The translations under genes and the position numbers were made by a program. A DNA stretch of 64,000 bases from an uncultured Pseudomonadales bacterium (GTDB taxonomy: Bacteria > Pseudomonadota > Gammaproteobacteria > Pseudomonadales > Porticoccaceae). Below are positions 48,632 through 57,836 of this stretch, piece by piece; position 1 is the first letter of the stretch; every line of letters starts with the position of its first letter. The notes below the pieces were generated by a model that had not been told where the DNA came from, searched no databases, and saw only the letters and a list, made by a program, of their open reading frames with translations. The stretch lies in assembly GCA_943788445.1 (NCBI GenBank), contig CALSQH010000001.1, positions 62,001 through 126,000 of the forward strand, read 5' to 3'.

Positions 48632-49708
48632 GTGGATCTGTTTGAAAATCCTATGGGGCTTAACGGCTTCGAATTTGTTGAATTTAGTGCCTCTCAAGAG
48701 GGACTTCTAGAAAGCGTTTTTGAGACCCTCGGTTTTACCCTGGTGGCACGTCATCGCTCTAAAAATGCTCTACTTTATCGGCAGGGATCGATTAATTTTA
48801 TTATTAATTACGAACCCTCTAGCTATGCCCATTATTTCGCAGAAGAGCACGGCCCCTCGGCCTGTGGTATGGCATTTAGGGTGGAAAATTCTCAACAAGC
48901 CTACACCCGAGCACTGGAATTGGGCGCGCAGCCTATGGATATTCCTGTAGGGCCTATGGAACTGAAATTACCGGCTATCAAAGGTATTGGCGGCGCGCCA
49001 CTGTATTTGATAGATCGCTACGAAGAGGGCTCCTCAATCTACGATATCGACTTTACCTATTTGGACGGAGTCGATCGCAACCCCGAGGGCTGTGGATTAA
49101 ACGTTATTGATCATCTTACCCACAATGTCTATCGGGGCCGAATGGCTTTTTGGGCGGACTATTATGAGCGCATATTCAATTTCCGTGAGATTCGCTATTT
49201 TGATATCAAGGGCGAATATACCGGCCTAACCTCCAAAGCCATGTCAGCACCCGATGGCTTAATTCGCATTCCACTCAATGAAGAGTCCTCCCAGGGGGGG
49301 CAGATCGAAGAGTTTTTAATGGATTACAATGGTGAGGGTATTCAGCATATTGCCTTTTCATGTGACGATATAATTGACGTTTGGGATCGTCTCAAGGCTT
49401 CCGGCGTAGAGTTTATGACACCGCCGCCCGACACCTACTACAGTATGTTAGAAGAGCGGTTGCCAAATCATGGCGAGCCCATCGATCAGCTTAAACCCCG
49501 TGGAATTCTAGTTGATGGTTCGACCACCGATGGTGACCTGAGATTACTCCTACAAATTTTCTCTCAGCCGATGGTCGGCCCGGTATTTTTTGAATTTATT
49601 CAACGCAAAAAAGATGAGGGATTTGGTGAGGGCAATTTTAAAGCGTTATTTGAATCAATCGAACGTGATCAAATTGAACGCGGTGTTCTTGATACAGAGT
49701 CTAACTAG
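48632..49708 (+). CDS. hpd: 4-hydroxyphenylpyruvate dioxygenase
   Basis: Fe(II) enzyme making homogentisate from 4-hydroxyphenylpyruvate in tyrosine degradation. I chose GTG 48632 (358 aa): AAAGGAG ends 8 bp upstream and [18 protein letters not shown] aligns with Pseudomonas HPPD; the GTG at 48623 lies inside the binding site. Iron ligands are the His in VIDHLTHNV, the His in [11 protein letters not shown] and the Glu in FFEFIQRK. First gene of hpd-VOC-fahA-maiA, with gaps of 11 bp or less and overlaps. Confidence 0.96.
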   Translation: MDLFENPMGLNGFEFVEFSASQEGLLESVFETLGFTLVARHRSKNALLYRQGSINFIINYEPSSYAHYFAEEHGPSACGMAFRVENSQQAYTRALELGAQPMDIPVGPMELKLPAIKGIGGAPLYLIDRYEEGSSIYDIDFTYLDGVDRNPEGCGLNVIDHLTHNVYRGRMAFWADYYERIFNFREIRYFDIKGEYTGLTSKAMSAPDGLIRIPLNEESSQGGQIEEFLMDYNGEGIQHIAFSCDDIIDVWDRLKASGVEFMTPPPDTYYSMLEERLPNHGEPIDQLKPRGILVDGSTTDGDLRLLLQIFSQPMVGPVFFEFIQRKKDEGFGEGNFKALFESIERDQIERGVLDTESN

Positions 49709-49719
49709 GGTACCAAGTT

Positions 49720-50295
49720 ATGAATATTCAGCGTATTCACCATGTTGCCTACCGCTGCCACAATGCCAAACAAACGGTTGAGTTTTATCAGCGCGTATTA
49801 GGTATGGAGTTTCAGTTGGCGATTGCGGAGAATAAAGTCCCCTCAACCAAGGCGCCAGATCCTTATATGCACGTATTTTTAGATGCGGGACAGGGCAATG
49901 TACTGGCTTTTTTTGAGGTGCCTAATTCACCGCCGATGAGCAGAGATCAAAACACGCCAAGTTGGGTCCAGCATATTGCCTTCGAAGTTAAAGATATGGA
50001 TGCTTTACTGGCCGCTAAACGGCATGCCGAGGCGCAGGGAATAGAGGTTATTGGTCCGATAGATCATTGTATTTTTAAATCCATTTATTTTTTCGATCCG
50101 AATGGGCACCGTCTTGAAGTCGCGGCCAATACCGCGGAACCGGGTATGTTGCAGGAACTGCATCGAGTAGCACCGGAGATGCTTGAAGAGTGGGATCAAA
50201 CAAAAACTGCGCCGACTCATGCCGCCTGGCTACACAGCGGTGAGTTTAATCTAATTAATAGCATTTCTAAAAATTCTAGCAAGGATAGCCGATGA
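49720..50295 (+). CDS. VOC-superfamily (glyoxalase/extradiol dioxygenase-like) protein
   Basis: Metal-binding vicinal oxygen chelate protein of 191 aa. A plausible two-His, one-Glu triad is the His in RIHHVAYR, the His in WVQHIAFEV and the Glu in GHRLEVAA, each in the expected strand of the two beta-alpha-beta3 modules. It lies between hpd and fahA, 11 bp after hpd and overlapping fahA by 4 bp. Homogentisate dioxygenase would be expected in this operon but is absent, so a dioxygenase or isomerase role on an aromatic intermediate is possible. The function is not established. Confidence 0.85.
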   Translation: MNIQRIHHVAYRCHNAKQTVEFYQRVLGMEFQLAIAENKVPSTKAPDPYMHVFLDAGQGNVLAFFEVPNSPPMSRDQNTPSWVQHIAFEVKDMDALLAAKRHAEAQGIEVIGPIDHCIFKSIYFFDPNGHRLEVAANTAEPGMLQELHRVAPEMLEEWDQTKTAPTHAAWLHSGEFNLINSISKNSSKDSR

Positions 50296-51272
50296 AATTA
50301 GCATCGATAAATCAGGGGCGAGATGGGCAACTGATTGTAGTTGATCGTTTAATGCAGCGATATGTGTCGGCGCAACATATAGCACCTACACTCCAGTCCG
50401 CACTGGACGATTGGACAAACTGTGAGCCTCTGTTGTTAGCCCTCTATAACGCGTTGCAAGAGGGTAGTTTAACCGACGGCGTTCAGCCCTTTGCGAGCAA
50501 CAGGTGCGCATCCCCTTTGCCTCGGGCCTTTCACTGGGTAGATGGCAGTGCTTACGTCAATCATGTGGAATTAGTGCGCAAGTCTAGAAAAGCCGAGATG
50601 CCCGAGAGCTTTTGGACTGAACCCTTGGTTTATCAGGGTGGGTCAGATACTTTTTTAGCGCCCTGTGAGGATATTCTTATGGCTGATGAGGCCTGGGGAA
50701 TAGATTTCGAGGCTGAAGTTGCCGTTATTCTCGATGATGTTCCTATGGGTGTCTCTGTTGAGGAGGCTGAAAAACATATTAAGTTAGTCATGTTGGTTAA
50801 TGACGTTTCATTACGTAATCTAATTCCCAACGAGCTAGCTAAAGGATTTGGGTTTTATCAATCCAAACCGTCAAGCGCATTTTCGCCCGCAGCCGTCACT
50901 ATCGACGAGTTGAGAGATGCATGGCATGGCGGCAAACTGCATTTACCTCTGCGAGCGGTTTTAAACCAAGAAACGGTAGGTCAGCCCAATGCCGGTGTAG
51001 ATATGACCTTTAGCTTTCCACAGCTTATTGCCCATGTGGCAAAAACCCGCGCGCTGGGTGCTGGGACTATTATTGGCTCTGGAACAGTATCAAATGTAGA
51101 TCGCTCTAATGGATCTTGCTGTCTCGCTGAAGTTCGCATGCTTGAAATCATCAATCAGGGTAATGCGCGAACTGAGTTTATGCACTTTGGTGATCAGATA
51201 ATGATTGAGATGCTTGATTCACAGGGGCAGTCAATTTTTGGTCAGATTAATCAGCAGGTGCGCAAGTGTTGA
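50292..51272 (+). CDS. fumarylacetoacetate hydrolase family protein
   Basis: Hydrolase of 326 aa, probably cleaving fumarylacetoacetate to fumarate and acetoacetate. The FAH-fold core shows WGIDFEAEVAVILDDVP (metal Glu-x-Glu), LVMLVNDVSLRN and GTIIGSGTVSN. It starts within the VOC stop (ATGA overlap) and ends in the maiA start, in the usual position for fahA. The length is nearer to the bacterial FahA-like forms than to the 420-aa eukaryotic enzyme. Confidence 0.92.
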   Translation: MKLASINQGRDGQLIVVDRLMQRYVSAQHIAPTLQSALDDWTNCEPLLLALYNALQEGSLTDGVQPFASNRCASPLPRAFHWVDGSAYVNHVELVRKSRKAEMPESFWTEPLVYQGGSDTFLAPCEDILMADEAWGIDFEAEVAVILDDVPMGVSVEEAEKHIKLVMLVNDVSLRNLIPNELAKGFGFYQSKPSSAFSPAAVTIDELRDAWHGGKLHLPLRAVLNQETVGQPNAGVDMTFSFPQLIAHVAKTRALGAGTIIGSGTVSNVDRSNGSCCLAEVRMLEIINQGNARTEFMHFGDQIMIEMLDSQGQSIFGQINQQVRKC

Positions 51273-51907
51273 GGCTGGCGACGTATTTTAGATCTTCTGC
51301 AGCCTACAGAGTCAGAATCGCGCTGCATCTCAAGGGACTTAACTGGATTGATGTTCCGGTCAACTTGCGGCTTGCTGAACAGCAAGATGCTGTGCATATA
51401 GCGATTAATTCACAGGGGCTAGTGCCGTCACTAGAGATTGGTGGGCAGTGGTTAGGCCAGTCGCTGGCGATTATTGAATATCTGGAAGAAACCTATTCTG
51501 GGCCGGCAGTTTTACCGTTAAAGACTATCGCGCGTGCACAGGTTAGAGGTTTGGCCCAGCAGTTAGCTATGGATATTCACCCGTTAAATAATTTGCGTGT
51601 GCTGAAATATTTAGAGAACAATCTAGGTGTTGATGCCGCGGCTAAAAGCGATTGGTATCAACATTGGATAAAGCTGGGCTTTAGCGCTTTTGAAGATGCG
51701 CTAAAGCGACTGGGATCGACAGGCCGATATTGTTTTGGCGACCAGCCAAGCCTTGCGGATATCTGTTTGATACCTCAAGTTTACAATGCTCGTCGATTTA
51801 ACACTGATCTCTCGGAATACCCTTTAATCGAGTTAATCGACCAACATTGCAATACTTTGAAGGCATTTCAGGCAGCAGCACCAGAGCAGCAAGCCGATGC
51901 TGTTTAA
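51266..51907 (+). CDS. maiA: maleylacetoacetate isomerase
   Basis: Glutathione S-transferase-fold isomerase (zeta class) of 213 aa converting maleylacetoacetate to fumarylacetoacetate. It has the signature YFRSSAAYRVRIALHLKGL at the N-terminus, followed by NSQGLVPSLEIGG, and QPSLADICLIPQVYNARRF in the C-terminal domain. The start is GTG 51266, overlapping fahA by 7 bp. Last gene of the tyrosine operon. Confidence 0.95.
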   Translation: MLRLATYFRSSAAYRVRIALHLKGLNWIDVPVNLRLAEQQDAVHIAINSQGLVPSLEIGGQWLGQSLAIIEYLEETYSGPAVLPLKTIARAQVRGLAQQLAMDIHPLNNLRVLKYLENNLGVDAAAKSDWYQHWIKLGFSAFEDALKRLGSTGRYCFGDQPSLADICLIPQVYNARRFNTDLSEYPLIELIDQHCNTLKAFQAAAPEQQADAV

Positions 51908-51911
51908 TCTG

Positions 51912-52484
51912 TTATTGGCTGGTGACAACTAGATAACAGATTAGCGGCTGATCACCGCAGTTTTCGATTGAATGAATAAGATCTCCGCGGTAGTGTGCCG
52001 AGTCTCCGCTCTCCAATTCGCAGCTAGTGTCACCAGAAACCACCTTAGCTCTGCCGCTGGTAATAGTCAGTAATTCCTTAGTGCCCTCAAAGTGAGGTGC
52101 ACTGGATAGGTTTGCGCCAACGGCGATACGCAATTCATAAAACTCAATATTCTTCTCCATATGTAATGGGGAAAGGGTGCGAATTTGACACTCTTTATCA
52201 GCGCGGAAAAGATTGCTCTTATCTTCGCCATGAACCACCTCAATGGTCGATGACTGCCAGGGCTGATCAACCAGTTCGCCAATACTCATTCCGAACGCTT
52301 GGGCTATCCTAAAAGTAACAGTGAGTGTCGGATTGGCTTGGCCGCGCTCAATCTGGCTGAGCATAGAGCGACTTACGCCGGATGCTGAGGCGAGTTGGTC
52401 AAGAGTGAGTTTATGTTTTTTACGCAGCTCGGTGACTCGGTTGCAGAGTACGTGACTGGCTGGATCGCTATCGGTGATGCTCAT
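51912..52484 (-). CDS. XRE-cupin transcriptional regulator
   Basis: Regulator of 190 aa from ATG 52484. The HTH is at about residues 15-70 (LTLDQLASASGVSRSMLSQIERGQANP, split) and a small-molecule-binding cupin barrel at 115-188 (HFEGTKELLTITSGRAKVV). This class often senses an amino acid or amine. It is divergent from tdh-kbl across 117 bp carrying repeated operator-like sequences, so it probably controls threonine/glycine catabolism. An in-frame start at 52544 would run through those repeats and is less likely. Confidence 0.9.
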   Translation of the reverse strand: MSITDSDPASHVLCNRVTELRKKHKLTLDQLASASGVSRSMLSQIERGQANPTLTVTFRIAQAFGMSIGELVDQPWQSSTIEVVHGEDKSNLFRADKECQIRTLSPLHMEKNIEFYELRIAVGANLSSAPHFEGTKELLTITSGRAKVVSGDTSCELESGDSAHYRGDLIHSIENCGDQPLICYLVVTSQ

Positions 52485-52528
52485 AGTTAACCTGTTTTTA
52501 TTTGTACTATACAAGAATAAAATCTTGC

Positions 52529-52573
52529 ATAAGGGAATATTCACTTCTACGATAAGAGAATAATTTCCCTTAT
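52529..52573. promoter_or_regulatory. operator-like repeats between the XRE-cupin gene and tdh
   Basis: ATAAGGGAA (52529-52537) faces its exact complement TTCCCTTAT (52565-52573), with a near copy ATAAGAGAA at 52552-52560. The cluster ends 28 bp before the tdh ATG, where a repressor or activator would bind. Confidence 0.6.
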
Positions 52574-52601
52574 AGTAAACAATCCCTAGGAAAATAGCAT
52601 C

Positions 52602-53627
52602 ATGAAAGCATTGGTAAAAAGGAATTCCACGGTAGGGCTATGGTTAGAAGATGTGCCAGAGCCTCAAACGAGTATCAACGATGTGTTGATAAAAGTTAAG
52701 CGCACGGCTATCTGCGGGACGGATATGCATATTTATAACTGGGATAAATGGGCTCAGGAGACTATTCCCGTGCCGATGATTGTAGGCCACGAGTTTGTTG
52801 GCGAGATCGTTGAGGTTGGCTCTAATGTTAATGATTTTACGGCCGGTCAATTGGTTTCTGGTGAGGGCCATGTCGTCTGTGGTCGCTGTCGCAACTGCCT
52901 TGCTGGGCGTCGCCACCTCTGCGCACATACCAGTGGAATCGGCGTTGATCGTCCCGGTGCCTTTGCTGAGTATCTGGCTCTGCCTATGTCAAATGTCTGG
53001 GAGCACCGCCCAGAGATCGATCTCGATGTGGCGGCACTTTTCGACCCTCTCGGCAATGCCGTACATACCGCCTTGCAATACGATCTGCTCGGTGAAGATG
53101 TGCTGATTACTGGTGCTGGGCCCATAGGTGCAATGGCGGCGGCAGTTTGCAAGCATGCGGGAGCCCGCCATGTGGTGATCACTGATATTAATCCTCAGAG
53201 ACTTGAACTGGCTAAACGCCTAGGTGCTACCTGCACCGTCGATGTTCGCACAGAGAAGCTTGAGGAAGTACAGCGTGTGCTCGGTATGTCTGAGGGCTTT
53301 GATGTGGGTTTAGAGATGTCTGGCAACCCCGATGCATTCCGTGATCTTTTAAAAAGCATGTGCCACGGCGGCAAGGTTGCCATTCTAGGCATTCCAGCAG
53401 AGGAACTGGCGATTGATTGGAGTCTGGTGATTTTTAATATGCTCACTCTCAAGGGCATCTATGGCCGCGAGATGTATGAGACTTGGTACAAGATGTCGGT
53501 GATGATTGAGACGGGTTTGGATATCTCATCGGTGATTACCCACCGCCTGCACTATACGGATTTTCAGAAGGGCTTTGATGCGATGAATGCCGGTGAGGCG
53601 AGCAAGGTTATTTTAAATTGGGATTAA
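52602..53627 (+). CDS. tdh: L-threonine 3-dehydrogenase
   Basis: Zinc alcohol dehydrogenase-family enzyme of 341 aa, oxidising threonine to 2-amino-3-ketobutyrate. Catalytic zinc residues are in [11 protein letters not shown] and [13 protein letters not shown]; the structural zinc is held by [15 protein letters not shown], and the NAD fold starts at [12 protein letters not shown]. The length equals E. coli Tdh. It is 24 bp before kbl; together they convert threonine to glycine and acetyl-CoA. Confidence 0.97.
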   Translation: MKALVKRNSTVGLWLEDVPEPQTSINDVLIKVKRTAICGTDMHIYNWDKWAQETIPVPMIVGHEFVGEIVEVGSNVNDFTAGQLVSGEGHVVCGRCRNCLAGRRHLCAHTSGIGVDRPGAFAEYLALPMSNVWEHRPEIDLDVAALFDPLGNAVHTALQYDLLGEDVLITGAGPIGAMAAAVCKHAGARHVVITDINPQRLELAKRLGATCTVDVRTEKLEEVQRVLGMSEGFDVGLEMSGNPDAFRDLLKSMCHGGKVAILGIPAEELAIDWSLVIFNMLTLKGIYGREMYETWYKMSVMIETGLDISSVITHRLHYTDFQKGFDAMNAGEASKVILNWD

Positions 53628-53651
53628 GGCTTTAAACACAGGGATATTTAT

Positions 53652-54842
53652 ATGTACGGAAAATTTCAGGATCATTTAAACACTGAGCTTAAGAGCATTC
53701 AGGATGCTGGTCTTTATAAGCATGAACGGGAAATCACTTCACCTCAGGGCGCACATGTCGAAGTAAAAAGTGCTGCTGAGGTGCTTAATCTCTGCGCCAA
53801 TAATTATTTGGGTTTGGCCCAGCATCCAGAGGTGAAAGCTGCGGCTCAACGAGGGCTGGATGAATGGGGTTATGGATTGGCCTCGGTGCGATTTATCTGC
53901 GGCACCCAGAGTATTCACAAACAGCTTGAAGCAAAACTCAGTGAGTTTTTAGGCTCTGAGGAGACGATTCTCTATCCGTCCTGCTTTGATGCCAATGCCG
54001 GTCTTTTTGAAACCCTGCTAAGCGCTGAGGATGCAGTGATCTCCGATGCGTTAAATCACGCCAGCATTATTGATGGTGTGCGCCTCTGCAAGGCTCAGCG
54101 CTACCGCTACCGCAACTGCGATATGGCTGATCTGGAAACCCAGCTGCAGGCGGCTGAGGCTGCAGGGGCAAGGTTTAAACTTATTACTACCGATGGTGTG
54201 TTCTCTATGGATGGCACCATTGCGCGCCTGGATGAGATCTGTGATCTGGCGGACAAATACAATGCACTGGTGCATTTTGATGACTGTCATGCCACTGGCT
54301 TTATCGGTGCTCAGGGACGCGGTACCCACGAGTACCGCAACTGTATGGATCGGGTGGATATTATTACAGGTACTCTCGGTAAAGCACTGGGCGGTGCCAG
54401 TGGCGGTTATACCAGTGCTCGCAGGGAAGTGGTTGATCTGCTGCGCCAGCGTTCACGTCCCTACCTGTTTTCCAATACGGTTGCGCCAATGGTGGTGGCG
54501 GGAGCGATAAAAGCCCTCGAGCTGGTAACTGAGTCAAATCAGTTGCAGAAGCAGTTGATGGAAAATACCGCCTTCTTTCGCGAGGGACTGGCTCGCCAGG
54601 GATTTAAATTACTGCCCGGTGAACATCCGATTGTGCCGGTGATGTTGGATGATGCTGTACTGGCATCGCAGTTTGCCGCAAAGATGCTTGAGCAGGGTGT
54701 CTATGTGGTTGCTTTCTCTTTCCCGGTAGTGGCCAAAGGCAAGGCACGTATTCGCACCCAGATGTCAGCAGCCCACAGCAGGGATGATTTAGAGTTTGCC
54801 CTTGAGGCTTTTGCCAGAGTTAAGCGAGACCTAGCAATATAA
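53652..54842 (+). CDS. kbl: 2-amino-3-ketobutyrate CoA ligase
   Basis: PLP enzyme of 396 aa that splits 2-amino-3-ketobutyrate with CoA into glycine and acetyl-CoA. The cofactor lysine is in [16 protein letters not shown], and [12 protein letters not shown] holds the PLP-contacting Asp and His. It belongs to the alpha-oxoamine synthase family and has the length of E. coli Kbl. Second gene of tdh-kbl; a strong terminator follows 18 bp later. Confidence 0.97.
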   Translation: MYGKFQDHLNTELKSIQDAGLYKHEREITSPQGAHVEVKSAAEVLNLCANNYLGLAQHPEVKAAAQRGLDEWGYGLASVRFICGTQSIHKQLEAKLSEFLGSEETILYPSCFDANAGLFETLLSAEDAVISDALNHASIIDGVRLCKAQRYRYRNCDMADLETQLQAAEAAGARFKLITTDGVFSMDGTIARLDEICDLADKYNALVHFDDCHATGFIGAQGRGTHEYRNCMDRVDIITGTLGKALGGASGGYTSARREVVDLLRQRSRPYLFSNTVAPMVVAGAIKALELVTESNQLQKQLMENTAFFREGLARQGFKLLPGEHPIVPVMLDDAVLASQFAAKMLEQGVYVVAFSFPVVAKGKARIRTQMSAAHSRDDLEFALEAFARVKRDLAI

Positions 54843-54859
54843 ATAATCCAACTGATATA

Positions 54860-54894
54860 AAAAAAGGGTAACTCTTATTGAGTTACCCTTTTTT
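54860..54894. terminator. bidirectional terminator after kbl
   Basis: A perfect 15-bp inverted repeat, AAAAAAGGGTAACTC and its complement, with loop TTATT and T-runs on both strands. It lies between kbl and the leftward receptor gene. Confidence 0.9.
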
Positions 54895-54942
54895 AGTACT
54901 GCTTTTTCACCTGCTATATTTTACAGGCTAGGTTTTAACGGC

Positions 54943-57432
54943 TTAGAAATTCTTGCGCAGTGTTAAACCATAGGTGCGAGGCGCATTCGGATAAGCACTG
55001 AAGCTGCCCGGTGCTGCTGTCGTTGGGAATGCTGAAATCAACGTCTCGTGGTCAGTTACATTACGTGCCCAGAGCATTGCTTCCAAACCACTTGCATCGT
55101 GATTGAGACCAAGGCTCAGATTAATGTTCTTAGTGCCACGGCTAGCAAGCGTTGTAGGTACGTTGTCTACTAATGGAACATCAGTTTCATAGACATACTC
55201 TGCGCGTAAGAACCCTGAGATTCCGTTGTTAACATTGAAAGAGTAAACAGCGTTAGCATTTACGCTCCAATCATGAACACCGGCAGGCGTTGTACCGCTA
55301 AGGTCTCTGGTAAGCTTACCTGCGTCACATTCCAGACCCTCAAAGTCGCCGCATGGACCGTTGACGAATGAGACATATTCAGCATCAATTTTAATGCCAG
55401 ATACATTCACAACTAAGGATTCAGACAGTGCAACCATGGCGTCAAATTCGAAACCCGTGTGGCTCTGTTCGCCCGCATTAACTAGGGCAAAACCGTTACC
55501 AACAAAGGTATTTGACTGGAAGCCATCGATAGACTGGTCGAAGAAGGCAATGTTTAAGTAACCGTTGTCGAATACATGCTTAACACCCAGTTCGAAATTT
55601 TCAGACTCTTCTGGATCCGCTGCTCTTCCGATCTGCGCATTGTTAGCATTCACTGACAGGTTAACCGAAGTAGGCTTAAATCCTGTTGAGTGAGCCATAT
55701 ACACTTTGGTATCTTCCGACATGTCATAGGCCAGACGGAAAGTGTGTGTCAGGTCATCTGAATTAAACAGTCCATCTTCTTCAGCATTTGGATAGTTGAC
55801 GAAAGGAGGGAAGAACTGCACGCTCGCCAGTGAAGCTGGGAGTGGCAGTGTAGAAAAGAAGTCTTCAACAATAACATTGGAAAGGACAATTTTTTCATCT
55901 TCTGTGTAGTTAAATCCAACAGATGCAGTCAATTTTTCATCTAGCTGGAAGTCAACATTGGCAAACAGAGACAGCGTCTTCGCACTCATGTCGAAATTCT
56001 CACCTACTGAGCCGCTGTTTGGAATAAAGAACTGAGCTTCCATCTGTGTGCTTGTCAATACAGGGGCGCCAGCAGCTTGAGCTGCAGACAGTTGAGCATC
56101 GACCATTGCTGGCGTCATTCCAGCAACAACTGAGGGGTCACCACCCTGTGCGCCAATGACCTGCGCCAGTGCGCCTGCAGCTACAAGTTCAGCAATACCC
56201 AACAGATCGGTTCCTGCAGGACCTAGCAAGAAGTTTACGTAGGGCTTGATGTCATCGCCGTAGCGAACGGTGCGGTTGGTCTTGGTATCTTCATCAGAAT
56301 AAAATGCGCCGAGCATCCATTGAGTTGAAGAATCACCACTCGATGTTAGGCGAATTTCCTGCGTGAATGTATCGAAGTCATAGTCAACTAGATTCTCATT
56401 GATCAATCTTGCGGCACTGAAATCAGCGTCGAAGTTTGCCAACATGGTGGTGTTTCGCTGAGAGCTGATTGATGTCAGGGTAGCAAAGTCCAGATCGTAA
56501 TCTATCTGAATAGACATGCCATCATTCTCAATTGCATTGTTGGGCGCGAAGTTCATATAACCTTCTCGACCCCAGGGATCAGCGTTAGTAACGCCATTAC
56601 CTTGGCTGGCGGCTAAAAAGTCACTTACATCGGAGGCTGGGCCTTTGAGTAGTGCGCCAGCAACACAGCATGCTTCATCGATACTGTCTTCATCATAAAT
56701 AAAGCGAACAGTTAAGTCTTCAGAGGGTTCCCAAAGCGCTTGAAAGCGCAATGCTGATCTGTCTCTATTGTTAACGCCAGTATCATCTTCTGTATCAGGC
56801 GATGAACCTAAATTTGTTCCTGTGCCGTCGGATTGGTTGCTGCTGCCTGATAGACGCAATGATAAGGTGTCAGAAATTCCACCAGTCATTGTGCCCTTAA
56901 CGATTTGAGCGCCGTAATTACCAGCAGTCGCTTCAACCATGGCACCGAACTCTTGTTCAGGTAGTTTAGTGGTAACACTAATCACACCAGCAGATGCGTT
57001 CTTACCAAAGAGAGTTGACTGAGGTCCGCTGAGAACTTCTACGCGTTCAATCGTCGCTAAGTCAGAAAGTGCTGACGCCGAACGTGATCGCACAACACCA
57101 TCGATAACCACTGATACAGCGGGTTCAATACCTGGGTTGTTTGCGCCGTTACCGAAACCACGGATAGTAAAGTTGGTCTGAGCAGAACTTTGCAGCTGGT
57201 TAACTCTCAATGAGGGTACAGCTGACTGCAAATCAATTAAATCAACAATGCTTGACTGTTGGATGGTTTCGCCACTAGTCACAGATACAGAGATTGGGAT
57301 ATCTTGCAGTGACTGCTCGCGTTTATTCGCTGTAACTATAATCTCATCTATTTCTGCTTGAGCTAATCCAGCGGACATTGCTCCTGCTATTGCAACAGAC
57401 AGACACAGTTTATTAAATTGAAAATGATTCAT
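54943..57432 (-). CDS. TonB-dependent outer-membrane receptor
   Basis: Outer-membrane receptor of 829 aa. The signal peptide (residues 1-26, ending GLAQA) is followed by TonB-box-like EIIVTANKR, a plug (VVIDGVVRSRS, VLSGPQSTLFGKNASAGVI) and a barrel ending YGLTLRKNF. A large insert of small residues near positions 410-475 is rich in Ala and Gly (LLGIAELVAAGALAQVIGAQG), unlike ordinary barrel strands. The substrate is unknown; no transporter or hydrolase genes are adjacent, only the decayed DUF1800/DUF1501 pair. Confidence 0.92.
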   Translation of the reverse strand: MNHFQFNKLCLSVAIAGAMSAGLAQAEIDEIIVTANKREQSLQDIPISVSVTSGETIQQSSIVDLIDLQSAVPSLRVNQLQSSAQTNFTIRGFGNGANNPGIEPAVSVVIDGVVRSRSASALSDLATIERVEVLSGPQSTLFGKNASAGVISVTTKLPEQEFGAMVEATAGNYGAQIVKGTMTGGISDTLSLRLSGSSNQSDGTGTNLGSSPDTEDDTGVNNRDRSALRFQALWEPSEDLTVRFIYDEDSIDEACCVAGALLKGPASDVSDFLAASQGNGVTNADPWGREGYMNFAPNNAIENDGMSIQIDYDLDFATLTSISSQRNTTMLANFDADFSAARLINENLVDYDFDTFTQEIRLTSSGDSSTQWMLGAFYSDEDTKTNRTVRYGDDIKPYVNFLLGPAGTDLLGIAELVAAGALAQVIGAQGGDPSVVAGMTPAMVDAQLSAAQAAGAPVLTSTQMEAQFFIPNSGSVGENFDMSAKTLSLFANVDFQLDEKLTASVGFNYTEDEKIVLSNVIVEDFFSTLPLPASLASVQFFPPFVNYPNAEEDGLFNSDDLTHTFRLAYDMSEDTKVYMAHSTGFKPTSVNLSVNANNAQIGRAADPEESENFELGVKHVFDNGYLNIAFFDQSIDGFQSNTFVGNGFALVNAGEQSHTGFEFDAMVALSESLVVNVSGIKIDAEYVSFVNGPCGDFEGLECDAGKLTRDLSGTTPAGVHDWSVNANAVYSFNVNNGISGFLRAEYVYETDVPLVDNVPTTLASRGTKNINLSLGLNHDASGLEAMLWARNVTDHETLISAFPTTAAPGSFSAYPNAPRTYGLTLRKNF

Positions 57433-57460
57433 GATTGCCCCTCAAATTTTTATAGTTATG

Positions 57461-57478
57461 ATCACACTTGTGTGTGAT
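57461..57478. promoter_or_regulatory. palindrome upstream of the TonB receptor
   Basis: ATCACAC-TTGT-GTGTGAT lies 29 bp before the receptor start codon. Related ATCACA copies occur near 57540 and 57571. Half-sites are everted compared with a CRP site. It may be an operator in the leader. Confidence 0.4.
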
Positions 57479-57836
57479 TCTTTATATTGTGTTTCTTTAT
57501 CTAGTTGAGTACTTATTATAATTTTTAATCTAGTTCGAAATCACATCAGTGTCCGTTAAACTAAATTGGATCACACCCTGACTTACCTACTTTAAAAGCC
57601 CTTGACGCTTATATCAACTGCTATTTTCATGATGGTGGTAAACAGTTTTGACAGCCATTTTATGAATTTACTCAAATAAATCTGCTGTTTCCGACGAACG
57701 GTAAAAATACAACTCTATGAAGAAGGTGGTTTGAATAGTATTATTCGCAGACTTTATTATAGTTTCTAGAAGCTAATCAACTTATATAGCACGATAAAGT
57801 GCTCAGTACCTTTGGATAGAGGCTCGTTGAATTTAA
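57479..57836. other. non-coding spacer between receptor gene and DUF1800 remnant
   Basis: Together with the palindrome, this is a 404-bp AT-rich gap. It presumably holds the leftward receptor promoter and the dead promoter of the DUF1800 gene. I see no RNA gene, terminator or convincing ORF in it. Confidence 0.5.

Noticed and set aside
54070..54510. 146-codon ORF inside kbl on the same strand
   Set aside because: It is an alternative frame of a strongly conserved PLP enzyme; its composition is that of a shifted frame.
57461..57478. Palindrome upstream of the TonB receptor as a CRP site
   Set aside because: It reads TCACA-N6-TGTGA, the reverse of the TGTGA-N6-TCACA arrangement bound by CRP.
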